Assembly: GCA_003864495.1 (NCBI GenBank)
Contig: ML133386.1
Location: 979,442 to 1,043,441, forward strand
Origin: Nemopilema nomurai
Taxonomy: Eukaryota; Cnidaria; Scyphozoa; Rhizostomeae; Rhizostomatidae
Direction of reading: 5' to 3'
Length of the DNA: 64,000 nucleotides
Below are positions 15,389 through 30,300 of the stretch, one piece after another (the first letter of the stretch is position 1; every line of letters starts with the position of its first letter). The translations under genes were made by a program, and so were the position numbers. Under the pieces are notes generated by a model, which saw only the letters and a list, made by a program, of their open reading frames with translations, made no database searches and was not told where the DNA came from.

Positions 15389-18300
15389 AGGAAAACGAGG
15401 CTAGAAAAAAACGAGGCTAGCATGGAAACGAGGCTAGGATGGAAAAAAGGCTAGGGCTTTTAGCACAGAAACGAGGCTTGCGTGGAAACGAGGCTATGAC
15501 GAAAACAAAGCTAGCATGGAAACTAGGCTAAAAAGAAAAAGAGGCTAGGGTTTTAATCACGGAAACGAGGCTAGGACAAAAACGAGGCTAGGGCTGTTAG
15601 CACCAAAACGAGGCTTGTATTTAAACGAGGCTAGGACGAAAACGAGACTAGCATGGACACGAGGCTAGAAGGATAACAAGGCTAGGACTTTAGAACCAAA
15701 ACGAGGCTAGCCAGGAAACGAGGCTCGGACGGAAACGAGGCTAGGGCTTTTAGCACCAAAAGAAGGCTTGTATTGAAACGAGGCTAGGACGAAATCGAGG
15801 CTAGCATGGACACGAGGCTAGAAGGAAAACAAGGCTAGGGCTTTAATCACGGAAACGAGGCTAGGACGGAAACGAGGCTAGGGCCATTAGCACCAAAACG
15901 AAGCTTGTATGGAAACGAGGCTAGGACGAAAATGAGGCTAACATGAAAAAAAGGCTGGGGCTTTTAGCACAGAAACGAGGCTAAGACGGAAAAGAGGCTA
16001 GGGCTCTTATCATCAAAACGAGGCTTGTATTGAAACGAGGCTAGAACGAAAACGAGGCTAGCATGGAAACGAGGCTAGGACGAAAAAAAGGCTAAAGCTT
16101 TAATACCAAAACGAGGTTTGCATAGAAACGAGGCTAGAAGGAAAACGAGGCTAGAAAAAAACGAGGCTAGCATGGAAATGAGGCTAGGATGGAAAAAAGG
16201 CTAGGGCTTTTAGCACAGAAACGAGGCTTGCGTGGAAACGAGGCTATGACGAAAACAAAGCTAGCATGGAAACTAGGCTAGAACGAAAAAGAGGCTAGGG
16301 TTTTAATCACGGAAACGAGGCTAGGACGGAAACGAGGCTAGGGCTGTTAGCACCAAAACGAGGCTTGTATTGAAACGAGGCTAGGACGAAAACGAGGCTA
16401 GCATGGACACGAGGCTAGAAGGATAACAAGGCTAGGACTTTAGAACCAAAACGAGGCTAGCATGAAAACAAGGCTAGGACAAAAAAATAGCTAGAGCTTT
16501 AATTCCAAAACGAGGCTTGCATGGAAACTAGGCTGGGATGGAAAAAAGGCTAGGGCTTTTAGCACAGAAAAGAGGCTAAGACGGAAACGAGGCTAGGGGT
16601 CTTATCACCAAAACGAGGCTTGTATTGAAAAGAGGCTAGAATGAAAACGAGGCTAGCATGGAAACTAGGACGAAAAAAGGCTAAAGCTTTAATACCAAAA
16701 CGAGGCTTGCGTGGAAACGAGGCTATGACGAAAAAAAGGCTAGCATGGAAACGAGGCTAGGATGGTAAAAAGGCTAGGGCTTTTAGCACAGAAACGAGGC
16801 TAAGACGGAAACGAGGCTAGGGCTCTTATCACCAAAACGAGGCTTGTATTGAAACGAGGCTAGAGTGAAAACGAGGCTAGCATGGAAACGAGGCTAGGAC
16901 GAAAAAAGGCTAAAGCTTTAATACCAAAACGAGGCTTGCGTGGAAACGAGGCTAGGACGAAAACAAGGCTAGCATGGGAACGAGGCTAGAAGGAAAACAT
17001 GGCTAGGACTTTAGAACTAAAACGAGGTTTGCATGTAAACGAGGCTAGAAGGAAAACGAGGCTAGAAAAAAAACGAGGCTAGCATGGAAATGGAAACGAG
17101 GCCAGGACGAAAAAAGAGCTAAGGCTGAAAAAGAGGGTAGCATGGAAACGAGGCTAGGCGGAAAACGAGGCTAGGGCTTTAATACCAAAACAAGGCTTGT
17201 ATGGAAAGGAGGCTAGAAGGAAAACGAGGCTAGGACTTTAGAACCAAAACGAGGCTAGCATGGAAACAAGGCTAGGACGAAAAAGTAGCTGTGGCTTTAA
17301 TTCCAAATTGAGGCTTGCATGGAAACGTGGTTAGGACGAAAACGAGGCTAGCATGGAAACGAGGCTAGGATGGAAAAAAGATTAGGGCTTTTAGCACCTA
17401 AGACGGAAACGAGGCTAGAGCTCTTATCACTAAAACGAGGCTTGTATTGAAACGAGGCTAGAATGAAAACGAGGCTAGCATGGAAACGAGGCCAGGACGA
17501 AAAAAAGGCTAAAGCTTTAATACCAAAACGAAGCTTGCGTGGAAACGATGCTATGACGAAATCAAAGCTAGCATGGAAACGAGGCTAGGATGGAAAAAAG
17601 GCTAGGGCTTTTAGCACAGAAACGAGGCTAAGACAGAAACGAGGCTAGGGCTCTTATCACCAAAACGAGGCTTGTATTGAAACGAGGCTAGAACGAAAAC
17701 GAGGCTAGCATGGACACGAGGCTAGAAGAAAAACAAGGCTAGGGCTTTAATTACGGAAACGAGGCTAGGACGAAAACGAGGCTAGGGCCATTAGCACCAA
17801 AACGACTAGGGCTGTTAGCGCCAAAACGAGGCTTGTATTGAAACGAGGCTAGGACGAAAACGAGGCTAGCATGGACACGAGGCTAGAAGGATAACAAGGC
17901 TAGGACTTTAGAACCAAAACGAGGCTAGCATGAAAACAAGGCTAAGACAAAAAATAGCTAGAGCTTTAATTCCAAAAGGAGGCTTGCATGGAAACTAGGC
18001 TAGGATGGAAAAAAGACTAGGGCTTTTAGCACCAAAAGAAGGCTTGTATTGAAAAGAGGCTAGGACGAAAACGAGGCTAGCATGGACACGAGGCTAGAAG
18101 GAAAACAAGGCTAGCATGGAAACAAGGCTAGGACGAAAAAATAGCTGGGGCTTTAATTCCAAATTGAGGCTTGCATGGAAACGTGGTTAGGACGAAAACG
18201 AGGCTAGCATGGAAACGAGGCTAGGATGGAAAAAAGATTAGGGCTTTTAGCACAGAAAGGAGGCTAAGACGGAAACGAGGCTAAGGCTCTTATCACTAAA

Positions 18301-21300
18301 ACGAGGCTTGTATTGAAACGAGGCTAGAATGAAAACGAGGCTAGCATGGAAACGAGGCCAGGACGAAAAAAAGGCTAAAACTTTAATACCAAAACAAAGC
18401 TTGCGTGGAGACGATGCTATGACGAAATCAAAGCTAGCATGGAAACGAGGCTAGGATGGAAAAAAGGCTAGGGCTTTTAGCACAGAAACGAGGCTAAGAC
18501 AGAAACGAGGCTAGGGCTCTTATCACCAAAACGAGGCTTGTATTGAAACGAGGCTAGAACGAAAACGAGGCTCGGACGGAAACGAGGCTAGGGCTTTTAG
18601 CACAAAAAGAAGGCTTGTATTGAAACGAGGCTAGGACGAAAACGAGGCTAGCATGGACACGAGGCTAGAAGAAAAACAAGGCTAGGGCTTTAATTACGGA
18701 AACGAGGCTAGGACGGAAACGAGGCTAGGGCCATTAGCACCAAAATGAGGCTTGTATGGAAACGAGGCTAGGACGAAAATGAGGCTAACATGGAAAAAAG
18801 GCTAGGGCTTTTAGCACAGAAACGAGGCTAAGACGGAAAAGAGGCTAGGGCTCTTATCATCAAAACGAGGCTTCTATTGAAACGAGGCTAGAACGAAAAA
18901 AGGCTAAAGCTTTAATACCAAAACGAGGTTTGCATGGAAACGAGGCTAGAAGGAAAACGAGGCTACAAAAAAACGAGGCTAGCATGGAAATGGAAACGAG
19001 GCCAGGACGAAAAAAGAGCTAAGGCTGAAAAAGAGGGTAGCATGGAAACGAGGCTAGGAGGAGAACGAGGCTAGGGCTTTAATACCAAAACAAGGCTTGT
19101 ATGGAAACGAGACTAGAAGGAAAACGAGGCTAGCATGGAAACGAGGCTAGGACGAAAAGGAGGCTAGGGCTTTTAGCACAGAAACGAGGCTAGGACGAAA
19201 AAAGGCTAGCATGGAAACGAGGCTAGGATTGAAAAAAGGCTAGGGCTTTTAGCACAGAAACGAGGCTAGGACGGAAACGAGGCTAGGGCTCTTATCACCA
19301 AAACGAGGCTTGTATTGAAACGAGGCTAGAGTGAAAACGAGGCTAGCATGGAAACGAGGCTAGGACGAGAAAAGGCCAAAGCTTTAATACCAAAACGAGG
19401 CTTGCGCGGAAACGAGGCTAGGACGGAAAAAAGGCTAGGGCTTTTAGCACAGAAACGAGGCTTGCCTGGAAACGAGGCTATGACGAAAACAAAGCTAGCA
19501 TGGAAACTAGGCTAGAACGAAAAAGAGGCTAGGGTTTTAATCACGGAAACGAGGCTAGGACGAAAACGAGGCTAGCATGGACACGAGGCTAGAAGGATAA
19601 CAAGGCTAGGACTTTAGAACCAAAACGAGGCAGGCATGAAAACAAGGCTAAGACAAAAAATAGCTAGAGCTTTAATTCCAAAAGGAGGCTTGCATGGAAA
19701 CTAGGCTAGGATGGAAAAAAGACTAGGGCTTTTAGCACCAAAAGAAGGCTTGTATTGAAAAGAGGCTAGGACGAAAACGAGGCTAGCATGGACACGAGGC
19801 TAGAAGGAAAACAAGGCTAGCATGGAAACAAGGCTAGGACGAAAAAATAGCTGGGGCTTTAATTCCAAATTGAGGCTTGCATGGAAACGTGGTTAGGACG
19901 AAAACGAGGCTAGCATGGAAACGAGGCTAGGATGGAAAAAAGATTAGGGCTTTTAGCACAGAAAGGAGGCTAAGACGGAAACGAGGCTAGGGCTCTTATC
20001 ACTAAAACGAGGCTTGTATTGAAACGAGACTAGAATGAAAACGAGGCTAGCATGGAAACGAGGCCAGGACGAAAAAAAGGCTAAAACTTTAATACCAAAA
20101 CAAAGCTTGCGTGGAGACGATGCTATGACGAAATCAAAGCTAGCATGGAAACGAGGCTAGGATGGAAAAAAGGCTGGGGCTTTTAGCACAGAAACGAGGC
20201 TAAGACAGAAACGAGGCTAGGGCTCTTATCACCAAAACGAGGCTTGTATTGAAACGAGGCTAGAACGAAAACGAGGCTTGCATGGAAACGAGGCTCGGAC
20301 GGAAACGAGGCTAGGGCTTTTAACACAAAAAGAAGGCTTGTATTGAAACGAGGCTAGGACGAAAACGAGGCTAGCATGGACACGAGGCTAGAAGAAAAAC
20401 AAGGCTAGGGCTTTAATTACGGAAACGAGGCTAGGACGGAAACGACGCTAGGGCCATTAGCACCAAAATGAGGCTTGTATGGAAACGAGGCTAGGACGAA
20501 AATGAGGCTAACATGGAAAAAAGGCTAGGGCTTTTAGCACAGAAACGAGGCTAAGAAGGAAAAGAGGCTAGGGCTCTTATCATCAAAACGAGGCTTCTAT
20601 TGAAACGAGGCTAGAACGAAAAAAGGCTAAAGCTTTAATACCAAAACGAGGTTTGCATGGAAACGAGGCTAGAAGGAAAACGAGGCTACAAAAAAACGAG
20701 GCTAGCATGGAAATGGAAACGAGGCCAGGACGAAAAAAGAGCTAAGAAGGAGAACGAGGCTAGGGCTTTAATACCAAAACAAGGCTTGTATGGAAACGAG
20801 GCTAGATGGAAAACGAGGCTAGCATGGAAACGAGGCTAGGACGAAGAGGAGGCTAGGGCTTTTAGCACAGAAACGAGGCTAGAACGAAAAAAGGCTAAAA
20901 TGGAAACGAGGCTAGGATTGAAAAAAGGCTAGGGCTTTTAGCACAGAAACGAGGCTAAGACGGAAACGAGGCTAGGGCTCTTATCACCAAAACAATGCTT
21001 GTATTGAAACGAGGCTAGAACGAAAACGGGGCTAGCATTGAAAGGAGGCTAGAAGGAAAACATGGCTAGGACTTTAGAACCAAAACGAGGTTTGCAGGGA
21101 AACGAGGCTAGGACAAAACAAAAACTAGAGCTTTTATTCCAAAACGAGGCTAGCATGGACACGAGGCTAGAAGGAAAACAAGGCTAGGGCTTTTAGCACA
21201 GAAACGAGGCTAAGACGGAAACGAGGCAAAGGCTCTTATCACCAAAACGAGGCTTGTATTGAAACGAGGCTAGAGTGAAAACGAGGCTAGCATGGAAACG

Positions 21301-24300
21301 TGGCTAGGACGAAAAAAGACTAAAGCTTTAATACCAAAACGAGGTTTGCATGGAAACGAGGCTAGAAGGAAAACGAGGCTAGAAAAAAACGAGGCTAGCA
21401 TGGAAACGAGGCTAGGATGGAAAAAAGGCTAGGGCTTTTAGCACAGAAACGAGGCTTGCGTGGAAACGAGGCTATGACGAAAACAAAGCTAGCATGGAAA
21501 CTAGGCTAGAACGAAAAAGAGGCTAGGGTTTTAATCACGGAAACGAGGCTAGGACGGAAACGAGGCTAGGGCTGTTAGCACCAAAACGAGGCTTGTATTG
21601 AAACGAGGCTAGGACGAAAACGAGGCTAGCATGGACACGAGGCTAGAAGGATAACAAGGCTAGGACTTTAGAACCAAAACGAGGCTAGAAAGGAAACGAG
21701 GCTCGGACGGAAACGAGGCTAGGGCTTTTAGCACCAATAGAAGGCTTGTATTGAAACGAGGCTAGGACGAAATCGAGGCTAGCATGGACACGAGGCTAGA
21801 AGGAAAACAAGGCTAGGGCTTTAATCACGGAAACGAGGCTAGGACGGAAACGAGGCTAGGGCCATTAGCACCAAAACGAAGCTTGTATGGAAACGAGGCT
21901 AGGACGAAAGTGAGGCTAACATGGAAAAAAGTCTAAGGCTTTTAGCACAGAAACGAGGCTAAGACGGAAAAGAGGCTAGGGCACTTATCATCAAAACGAG
22001 GCTTGTATTGAAACGAGGCTAGAACGAAAACGAGGCTAGCATGGAAACGAGGCTAGGACGAAAAAAAGGCTAAAGCTTTAATACCAAAACGAGGTTTGCA
22101 TAGAAACGAGGCTAGAAGAAAAACGAGGCTAGAAAAAAACGAGGCTAGCATGGAAATGAGGCTAGAAGGATAACAACGCTAGGACTTTAGAACCAAAACG
22201 AGGCTAGCATGAAAACAAGGCTAGGACAAAAAATAGCTAGAGCTTTAATTCCAAAACGAGGCTTGCATGGAAACTAGGCTGGGATAGAAAAAAGGCTAGG
22301 GCTTTTAGCACAGAAAAGAGGCTAAGATGGAAACGAGGCTAGGGGTCTTATCACCAAAACGAGGCTTGTATTGAAACGAGGCTAGAATGAAAACGAGGCT
22401 AGCATGGAAACGAGGCTAGGACGAAAAAAGGCTAAAGCTTTAATACTAAAACGAGGCTTGCGTGGAAACGAGGCTATGACGAAAAAAGGCTAGCATGGAA
22501 ACGAGGCTAGGATGGTAAAAAGGCTAGGGGTTTTAGCACAGAAACGAGGCTAAGACGGAAACGCGGCTAGGGCTCTTATCACCAAAACAAGGCTTGTATT
22601 GAAACAAGGGTAGAACGAAAACGAGGCTAGCATTGAAACGAGGCTAGAAGGAAAACATGTCTAGGACTTTAGAACCAAAACGAGGTTTGCAGGGAAACGA
22701 AGCTAGGACAAAAAATAGCTGGAGCTTTTGTTCCGAAACGAGGCTTGCATGGAAACGAGGCTAGGATGAAAAAAAGTTTAGGGCTTTTAGCACAGAAACG
22801 AGGCTAAGACGGAAACGAGGCTAGGGCTCTTATCACCAAAACGAGGCTTGTATTGAAACGAGGGTAGAACGAAAACGAGGCTAGCATGGGAACGAGGCTA
22901 GAAGGAAAACATGGCTAGGACTTTAGAAATAAAACGAGGTTTGCATGGAAACGAGGCTAGAAGGAAAACGAGGCTAGAAAAAAAACGAGGCTAGCATGGA
23001 AATTGAAACGAGGCCAGGACGAAAAAAGAGCTAAGGCTGAAAAAGAGGGTAGCATGGAAACGAGGCTAGGATGAAAACGAGGCTAGGGCTTTAATACCAA
23101 AACAAGGCTTGTATGGAAAGGAGGCTAGAAGGAAAACGAGGCTAGGACTTTAGAACCAAAACGAGGCTAGCATAGAAACAAGGCTAGGACGAAAAAATAG
23201 CTGGGGCTTTAATTCCAAATTGAGGGTTGCATGGAAACGTGGTTAGGACGAAAACGAGGCTAGCATGGAAACGAGGCTAGGATGGAAAAAAGATTAGGGC
23301 TTTTAGCACAGAAACGAGGCTAAGACGGAAACGAGGCTAGGGCTCTTATCACTAAAACGAGGGTTGTATTGAAACGAGGCTAGAATGAAAACGAGGCTAG
23401 CATTGAAATGAGGCTAGAAGGAAAACATGGCTGGGACTTTAGAACCAAAACGAGGCTAGCATGGAAACAAGGCTAGGACGAAAAAATAGCTAGGGCTTTA
23501 ATTCAAAAACGAGGCTTGCATGGAAACGAGGCTAGGAAGAAAACGAGGCCAACATGGAAACGAGGCTAGGTTGGAAAAATGCCAGGGCTTTTAGCACAGA
23601 AACGAGGCTAAGAAGGAAACGAGGCTAGGGCTCTTATCACCAAAACGAGGCTTGTATTGAAACGAGGCTAGAACGAAAACGAGGCTAGCAAGGAAACGAG
23701 GCTCGGACGGAAACGAGGCTAGGGCCTTTAGCACCAAAAGAAGGCTTGTATTGAAACGAGGCTAGGACGAAAACGAGGCTAGCATGGACACGAGGCTAGA
23801 AGGAAAACAAGGCTAGGGCTTTTAGCACAGAAACGAGGCTAAGACGGAAAAGAGGCTAGGGCTCTTATCATCAAAACGAGGCTTGTATTGAAACGAGGCT
23901 AGAACGAAAACGAGGCTAGCATGGAAACGAGGCTAGGACGAAAAAAGGCTAAAGCTTTAATACCAAAACGAGGTTTGCATGGAAACGAGGCTAGAACGAA
24001 AACGAGGCTAGAACGAAAACGAGGCTAGCAAGGAAACGAGGCTCGGACGGAAACGAGGCTAGGGCTTTTAGCACCAAAAGAAGGCTAGCATGGAAACAAG
24101 GCTAGGACGAAAAAATAACTAGGGCTTTAATTCAAAAACGAGGCTTGCATGGAAACGAGGCTAGGAAGAAAACGAAGCCAACATGGAAACGAGGCTAGGT
24201 TGGAAAAATGCCAGGGCTTTTAGCACAGAAACGAGGCTTTGAAGGAAACGAGGCTAGGGCTCTTATCACCAAAACGAGGCTTGTATTGAAACGAGGCTAG

Positions 24301-27300
24301 AACGAAAACGAGGCTAGCAAGGAAACGAGGCTCGGACGGAAACGAGGCTAGGGCTTTTAGCACCAAAAGAAGGCTTGTATTGAAACGAGGCTAGGACGAA
24401 AACGAGGCTAGCATGGACACGAGGCTAGAAGGAAAACAAGGCTAGGGCTTTAATCACGGAAACGAGGCTAGGACGGAAACGAGGCTAGGGCCATTAGGAC
24501 CAAAACGAAGCTTGTATGGAAACGAGGCTAGGACGAAAATGAGGCTAACATGGAAAAAAGGCTAGGGCTTTTAGCACAGAAACGAGTCTAAGACGGAAAA
24601 GAGGCTAGGGCTCTTATCATCAAAACGAGGCTTGTATTGAAACGAGGCTAGAACGAAAACGAGGCTAGCATGGGAAGGAGGCTAGGACGAAAAAAGGCTA
24701 AAGCTTTAATACCAAAACGAGGTTTTCATGGAAACGAGGCTAGAAGGAAAACGAGGCTAGAAAAAAACGAGGCTAGCATGGAAACGAGGCTAGGATGGAA
24801 AAAAGGCTAGGGCTTTTAGCACAGAAACGAGGCTTGCGTGGAAACGAGGCTATGACGAAAACAAAGCTAGCATGGAAACTAGGCTAGAACGAAAAAGAGG
24901 CTAGGGTTTTAATCACGGAAACGAGGCTAGGACAAAAACGAGGCTAGGGCTGTTAGCACCAAAACGAGGCTTGTATTTAAACGAGGCTAGGACGAAAACG
25001 AGACTAGCATGGACACGAGGCTAGAAGGATAACAAGGCTAGGACTTTAGAACCGAAACGAGGCTAGCCAGGAAACGAGGCTCGGACGGAAACGAGGCTAG
25101 GGCTTTTAGCACCAAAAGAAGGCTTGTATTGAAACGAGGCTAGGACGAAATCGAGGCTAGCATGGACACGAGGCTAGAAGGAAAACAAGGCTAGGGCTTT
25201 AATCACGGAAACGAGGCTAGGACGGAAACGAGGCTAGCATGGACACGAGGCTAGAAGGAAAACAAAGCTAGGGCTTTAATCACGGAAACGAGGCTAGGAC
25301 GGAAACGAGGCTAGGGCCATTAGCACCAAAACGAAGCTTGTATGGAAACGAGGCTAGGACGAAAATGAGGCTAACATGAAAAAAAGGCTGGGGCTTTTAG
25401 CACAGAAACGAGGCTAAGACGGAAAAGAGGCTAGGGCTCTTATCATCAAAACGAGGCTTGTATTGAAACGAGGCTAGAACGAAAACGAGGCTAGCATGGA
25501 AACGAGGCTAGGACGAAAAAAAGGCTAAAGCTTTAATACCAAAACGAGGTTTGCATAGAAACGAGGCTAGAAGGAAAACGAGGCTAGAAAAAAACGAGGC
25601 TAGCATGGAAATGAGGCTAGGATGGAAAAAAGGCTAGGGCTTTTAGCACAGAAACGAGGCTTGCGTGGAAACGAGGCTATGACGAAAACAAAGCTAGCAT
25701 GGAAACTAGGCTAGAACGAAGAAGAGGCTAGGGTTTTAATCACGGAAACGAGGCTAGGACGAAAACGAGGCTAGCATGGACACGAGGCTAGAAGGATAAC
25801 AAGGCTAGGGCTGTTAGCACCAAAACGAGGCTAGCATGAAAACAAGGCTAGGACAAAAAAATAGCTAGAGCTTTAATTCCAAAACGAGGCTTGCATGGAA
25901 ACTAGGCTGGGATGGAAAAAAGGCTAGGGCTTTTAGCACAGAAAAGAGGCTAAGACGGAAACGAGGCTAGGGGTCTTATCACCAAAACGAGGCTTGTATT
26001 GAAAAGAGGCTAGAATGAAAACGAGGCTAGCATGGAAACGAGGCTAGGACGAAAAAAGGCTAAAGCTTTAATACCAAAACGAGGCTTGCGTGGAAACGAG
26101 GCTATGACGAAAAAAAGGCTAGCATGGAAACGAGGCTAGGATGGTAAAAAGGCTAGGGCTTTTAGCACAGAAACGAGGCTAAGACGGAAACGAGGCTAGG
26201 GCTCTTATCACCAAAACGAGGCTTGTATTGAAACGAGGCTAGAGTGAAAACGAGGCTAGCATGGAAACGAGGCTAGGACGAAAAAAGGCTAAAGCTTTAA
26301 TACCAAAACGAGGCTTGCGTGGAAACGAGGCTAGGACGAAAACAAGGCTAGCATGGGAACGAGGCTAGAAGGAAAACATGGCTAGGACTTTAGAACTAAA
26401 ACGAGGTTTGCATGGAAACGAGGCTAGAAGGAAAACGAGGCTAGAAAAAAAACGAGGCTAGCATGGAAATGGAAACGAGGCCAGGACGAAAAAAGAGCTA
26501 AGGCTGAAAAAGAGGGTAGCATGGAAACGAGGCTAGGCGGAAAACGAGGCTAGGGCTTTAATACCAAAACAAGGCTTGTATGGAAAGGAGGCTAGAAGGA
26601 AAACGAGGCTAGGACTTTAGAACCAAAACGAGGCTAGCATGGAAACAAGGCTAGGACGAAAAAGTAGCTGTGGCTTTAATTCCAAATTGAGGCTTGCATG
26701 GAAACGTGGTTAGGACGAAAACGAGGCTAGCATGGAAACGAGGCTAGGATGGAAAAAAGATTAGCGCTTTTAGCACAGAGAGGAGGCTAAGACGGAAACG
26801 AGGCTAGAGCTCTTATCACTAAAACGAGGCTTGTATTGAAACGAGGCTAGAATGAAAACGAGGCTAGCATGGAAACGAGGCCAGGACGAAAAAAAGGCTA
26901 AAGCTTTAATACCAAAACGAAGCTTGCGTGGAAACGATGCTATGACGAAATCAAAGCTAGCATGGAAACGAGGCTAGGATGGAAAAAAGGCTAGGGCTTT
27001 TAGCACAAAACGAGGCTAAGACAGAAACGAGGCTAGGGCTCTTATCACCAAAACGAGGCTTGTATTGAAACGAGGCTAGAACGAAAACGAGGCTAGCATG
27101 GACACGAGGCTAGAAGAAAAACAAGGCTAGGGCTTTAATTACGGAAACGAGGCTAGGACGAAAACGAGGCTAGGGCCATTAGCACCAAAACGACTAGGGC
27201 TGTTAGCGCCAAAACGAGGCTTGTATTGAAACGAGGCTAGGACGAAAACGAGGCTAGCATGGACACGAGGCTAGAAGGATAACAAGGCTAGGACTTTAGA

Positions 27301-30300
27301 ACCAAAACGAGGCTAGCATGAAAACAAGGCTAAGACAAAAAATAGCTAGAGCTTTAATTCCAAAAGGAGGCTTGCATGGAAACTAGGCTAGGATGGAAAA
27401 AAGACTAGGGCTTTTAGCACCAAAAGAAGGCTTGTATTGAAAAGAGGCTAGGACGAAAACGAGGCTAGCATGGACACGAGGCTAGAAGGAAAACAAGGCT
27501 AGCATGGAAACAAGGCTAGGACGAAAAAATAGCTGGGGCTTTAATTTCAAATTGAGGCTTGCATGGAAACGTGGTTAGGACGAAAACGAGGCTAGCATGG
27601 AAACGAGGCTAGGATGGAAAAAAGATTAGGGCTTTTAAGCACAGAAAGGAGGCTAAGAGGAAACGAGGCTAGGGCTCTTATCACTAAACGAGGCTTGTAT
27701 TGAAACGAGACTAGAATGAAAACGAGGCTAGCATGGAAACGAGGCCAGGACGAAAAAAAAGGCTAAAACTTTAATACCAAAACAAAGCTTGCGTGGAGAC
27801 GATGCTATGACGAAATCAAAGCTAGCATGGAAACGAGGCTAGGATGGAAAAAAAGGCTAGGGCTTTTAGCACAGAAACGAGGCTAAGACAGAAACGAGGC
27901 TAGGGCTCTTATCACCAAAACGAGGCTTGTATTGAAACGAGGCTAGAACGAAAACGAGGCTCGGACGGAAACGAGGCTAGGGCTTTTAGCACAAAAAGAA
28001 GGCTTGTATTGAAACGAGGCTAGGACGAAAACGAGGCTAGCATGGACACGAGGCTAGAAGAAAAACAAGGCTAGGGCTTTAATTACGGAAACGAGGCTAG
28101 GACGGAAACGAGGCTAGGGCCATTAGCACCAAAATGAGGCTTGTATGGAAACGAGGCTAGGACGAAAATGAGGCTAACATGGAAAAAAGGCTAGGGCTTT
28201 TAGCACAGAAACGAGGCTAAGACGGAAAAGAGGCTAGGGCTCTTATCATCAAAACGAGGCTTCTATTGAAACGAGGCTAGAACGAAAAAAGGCTAAAGCT
28301 TTAATACCAAAACAAGGTTTGCATGGAAACGAGGCTAGAAGGAAAACGAGGCTACAAAAAAACGAGGCTAGCATGGAAATAGAAACGAGGCCAGGACGAA
28401 AAAAGAGCTAAGGCTGAAAAAGAGGGTAGCATGGAAACGAGGCTAGGAGGAGAACGAGGCTAGGGCTTTAATACCAAAACAAGGCTTGTATGGAAACGAG
28501 ACTAGAAGGAAAACGAGGCTAGCATGGAAACGAGGCTAGGACGAAAAGGAGGCTAGGGCTTTTAGCACAGAAACGAGGCTAGGACGAAAAAAGGCTAGCA
28601 TGGAAACGAGGCTAGGATTGAAAAAAGGCTAGGGCTTTTAGCACAGAAACGAGGCTAGGACGGAAACGAGGCTAGGGCTCTTATCACCAAAACGAGGCTT
28701 GTATTGAAACGAGGCTAGAATGAAAACGAGGCTAGCATGGAAACGAGGCTAGGACGAGAAAAGGCCAAAGCTTTAATACCAAAACGAGGCTTGCGCGGAA
28801 ACGAGGCTAGGACGGAAAAAAGGCTAGGGCTTTTAGCACAGAAACGAGGCTTGCGTGGAAACGAGGCTATGACGAAAACAAAGCTAGCATGGAAACTAGG
28901 CTAGAACGAAAAAGAGGCTAGGGTTGTAATCACGGAAACGAGGCTAGGACGGAAACGAGGCTAGGGCTGTTAGCGCCAAAACGAGGCTTGTATTGAAACG
29001 AGGCTAGGACGAAAACGAGGCTAGCATGGACACGAGGCTAGAAGGATAACAAGGCTAGGACTTTAGAACCAAAACGAGGCTAGCATGAAAACAAGGCTAA
29101 GACAAAAAATAGCTAGAGCTTTAATTCTAAAAGGAGGCTTGCATGGAAACTAGGCTAGGATGGAAAAAAGACTAGGGCTTTTAGCACCAAAAGAAGGCTT
29201 GTATTGAAAAGAGGCTAGGACGAAAACGAGGCTAGCATGGACACGAGGCTAGAAGGAAAACAAGGCTAGCATGGAAACAAGGCTAGGACGAAAAAATAGC
29301 TGGGGCTTTAATTCCAAATTGAGGCTTGCATGGAAACGTGGTTAGGACGAAAACGAGGCTAGCATGGAAACGAGGCTAGGATGGAAAAAAGATTAGGGCT
29401 TTTAGCACAGAAAGGAGGCTAAGACGGAAACGAGGCTAGGGCTCTTATCACTAAAACGAGGCTTGTATTGAAACGAGACTAGAATGAAAACGAGGCTAGC
29501 ATGGAAACGAGGCCAGGACGAAAAAAAGGCTAAAACTTTAATACCAAAACAAAGCTTGCGTGGAGACGATGCTATGACGAAATCAAAGCTAGCATGGAAA
29601 CGAGGCTAGGATGGAAAAAAGGCTAGGGCTTTTAGCACAGAAACGAGGCTAAGACAGAAACGAGGCTAGGGCTCTTATCACCAAAACGAGGCTTGTATTG
29701 AAACGAGGCTAGAACGAAAACGAGGCTTGCATGGAAACGAGGCTCGGACGGAAACGAGGCTAGGGCTTTTAGCACAAAAAGAAGGCTTGTATTGAAACGA
29801 GGCTAGGACGAAAACGAGGCTAGCATGGACACGAGGCTAGAAGAAAAACAAGGCTAGGGCTTTAATTACGGAAACGAGGATAGGACGGAAACGAGGCTAG
29901 GGCCATTAGCACCAAAATGAGGCTTGTATGGAAACGAGGCTAGGACGAAAATGAGGCTAACATGGAAAAAAGGCTAGGGCTTTTAGCACAGAAACGAGGC
30001 TAAGACGGAAAAGAGGCTAGGGCTCTATCATCAAAACGAGGCTTCTATTGAAACGAGGCTAGAACGAAAAAAAGGCTAAAGCTTTAATACCAAAACGAGG
30101 TTTGCATGGAAACGAGGCTAGAAGGAAAACGAGGCTACAAAAAAACGAGGCTAGCATGGAAATGGAAACGAGGCCAGGACGAAAAAAGAGCTAAGAAGGA
30201 GAACGAGGCTAGGGCTTTAATACCAAAACAAGGCTTGTATGGAAACGAGGCTAGAAGGAAAACGAGGCTAGCATGGAAACGAGGCTAGGACGAAAAGGAG

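Noticed and set aside
20657..30288. Two nearly identical 60-residue open frames (20,657 and 30,106), rich in Lys and Arg, as genes
   Set aside because: They are translations of the 17-bp satellite and are the same place in two copies of the 9.4-kb duplication. No codon constraint or context supports a gene.
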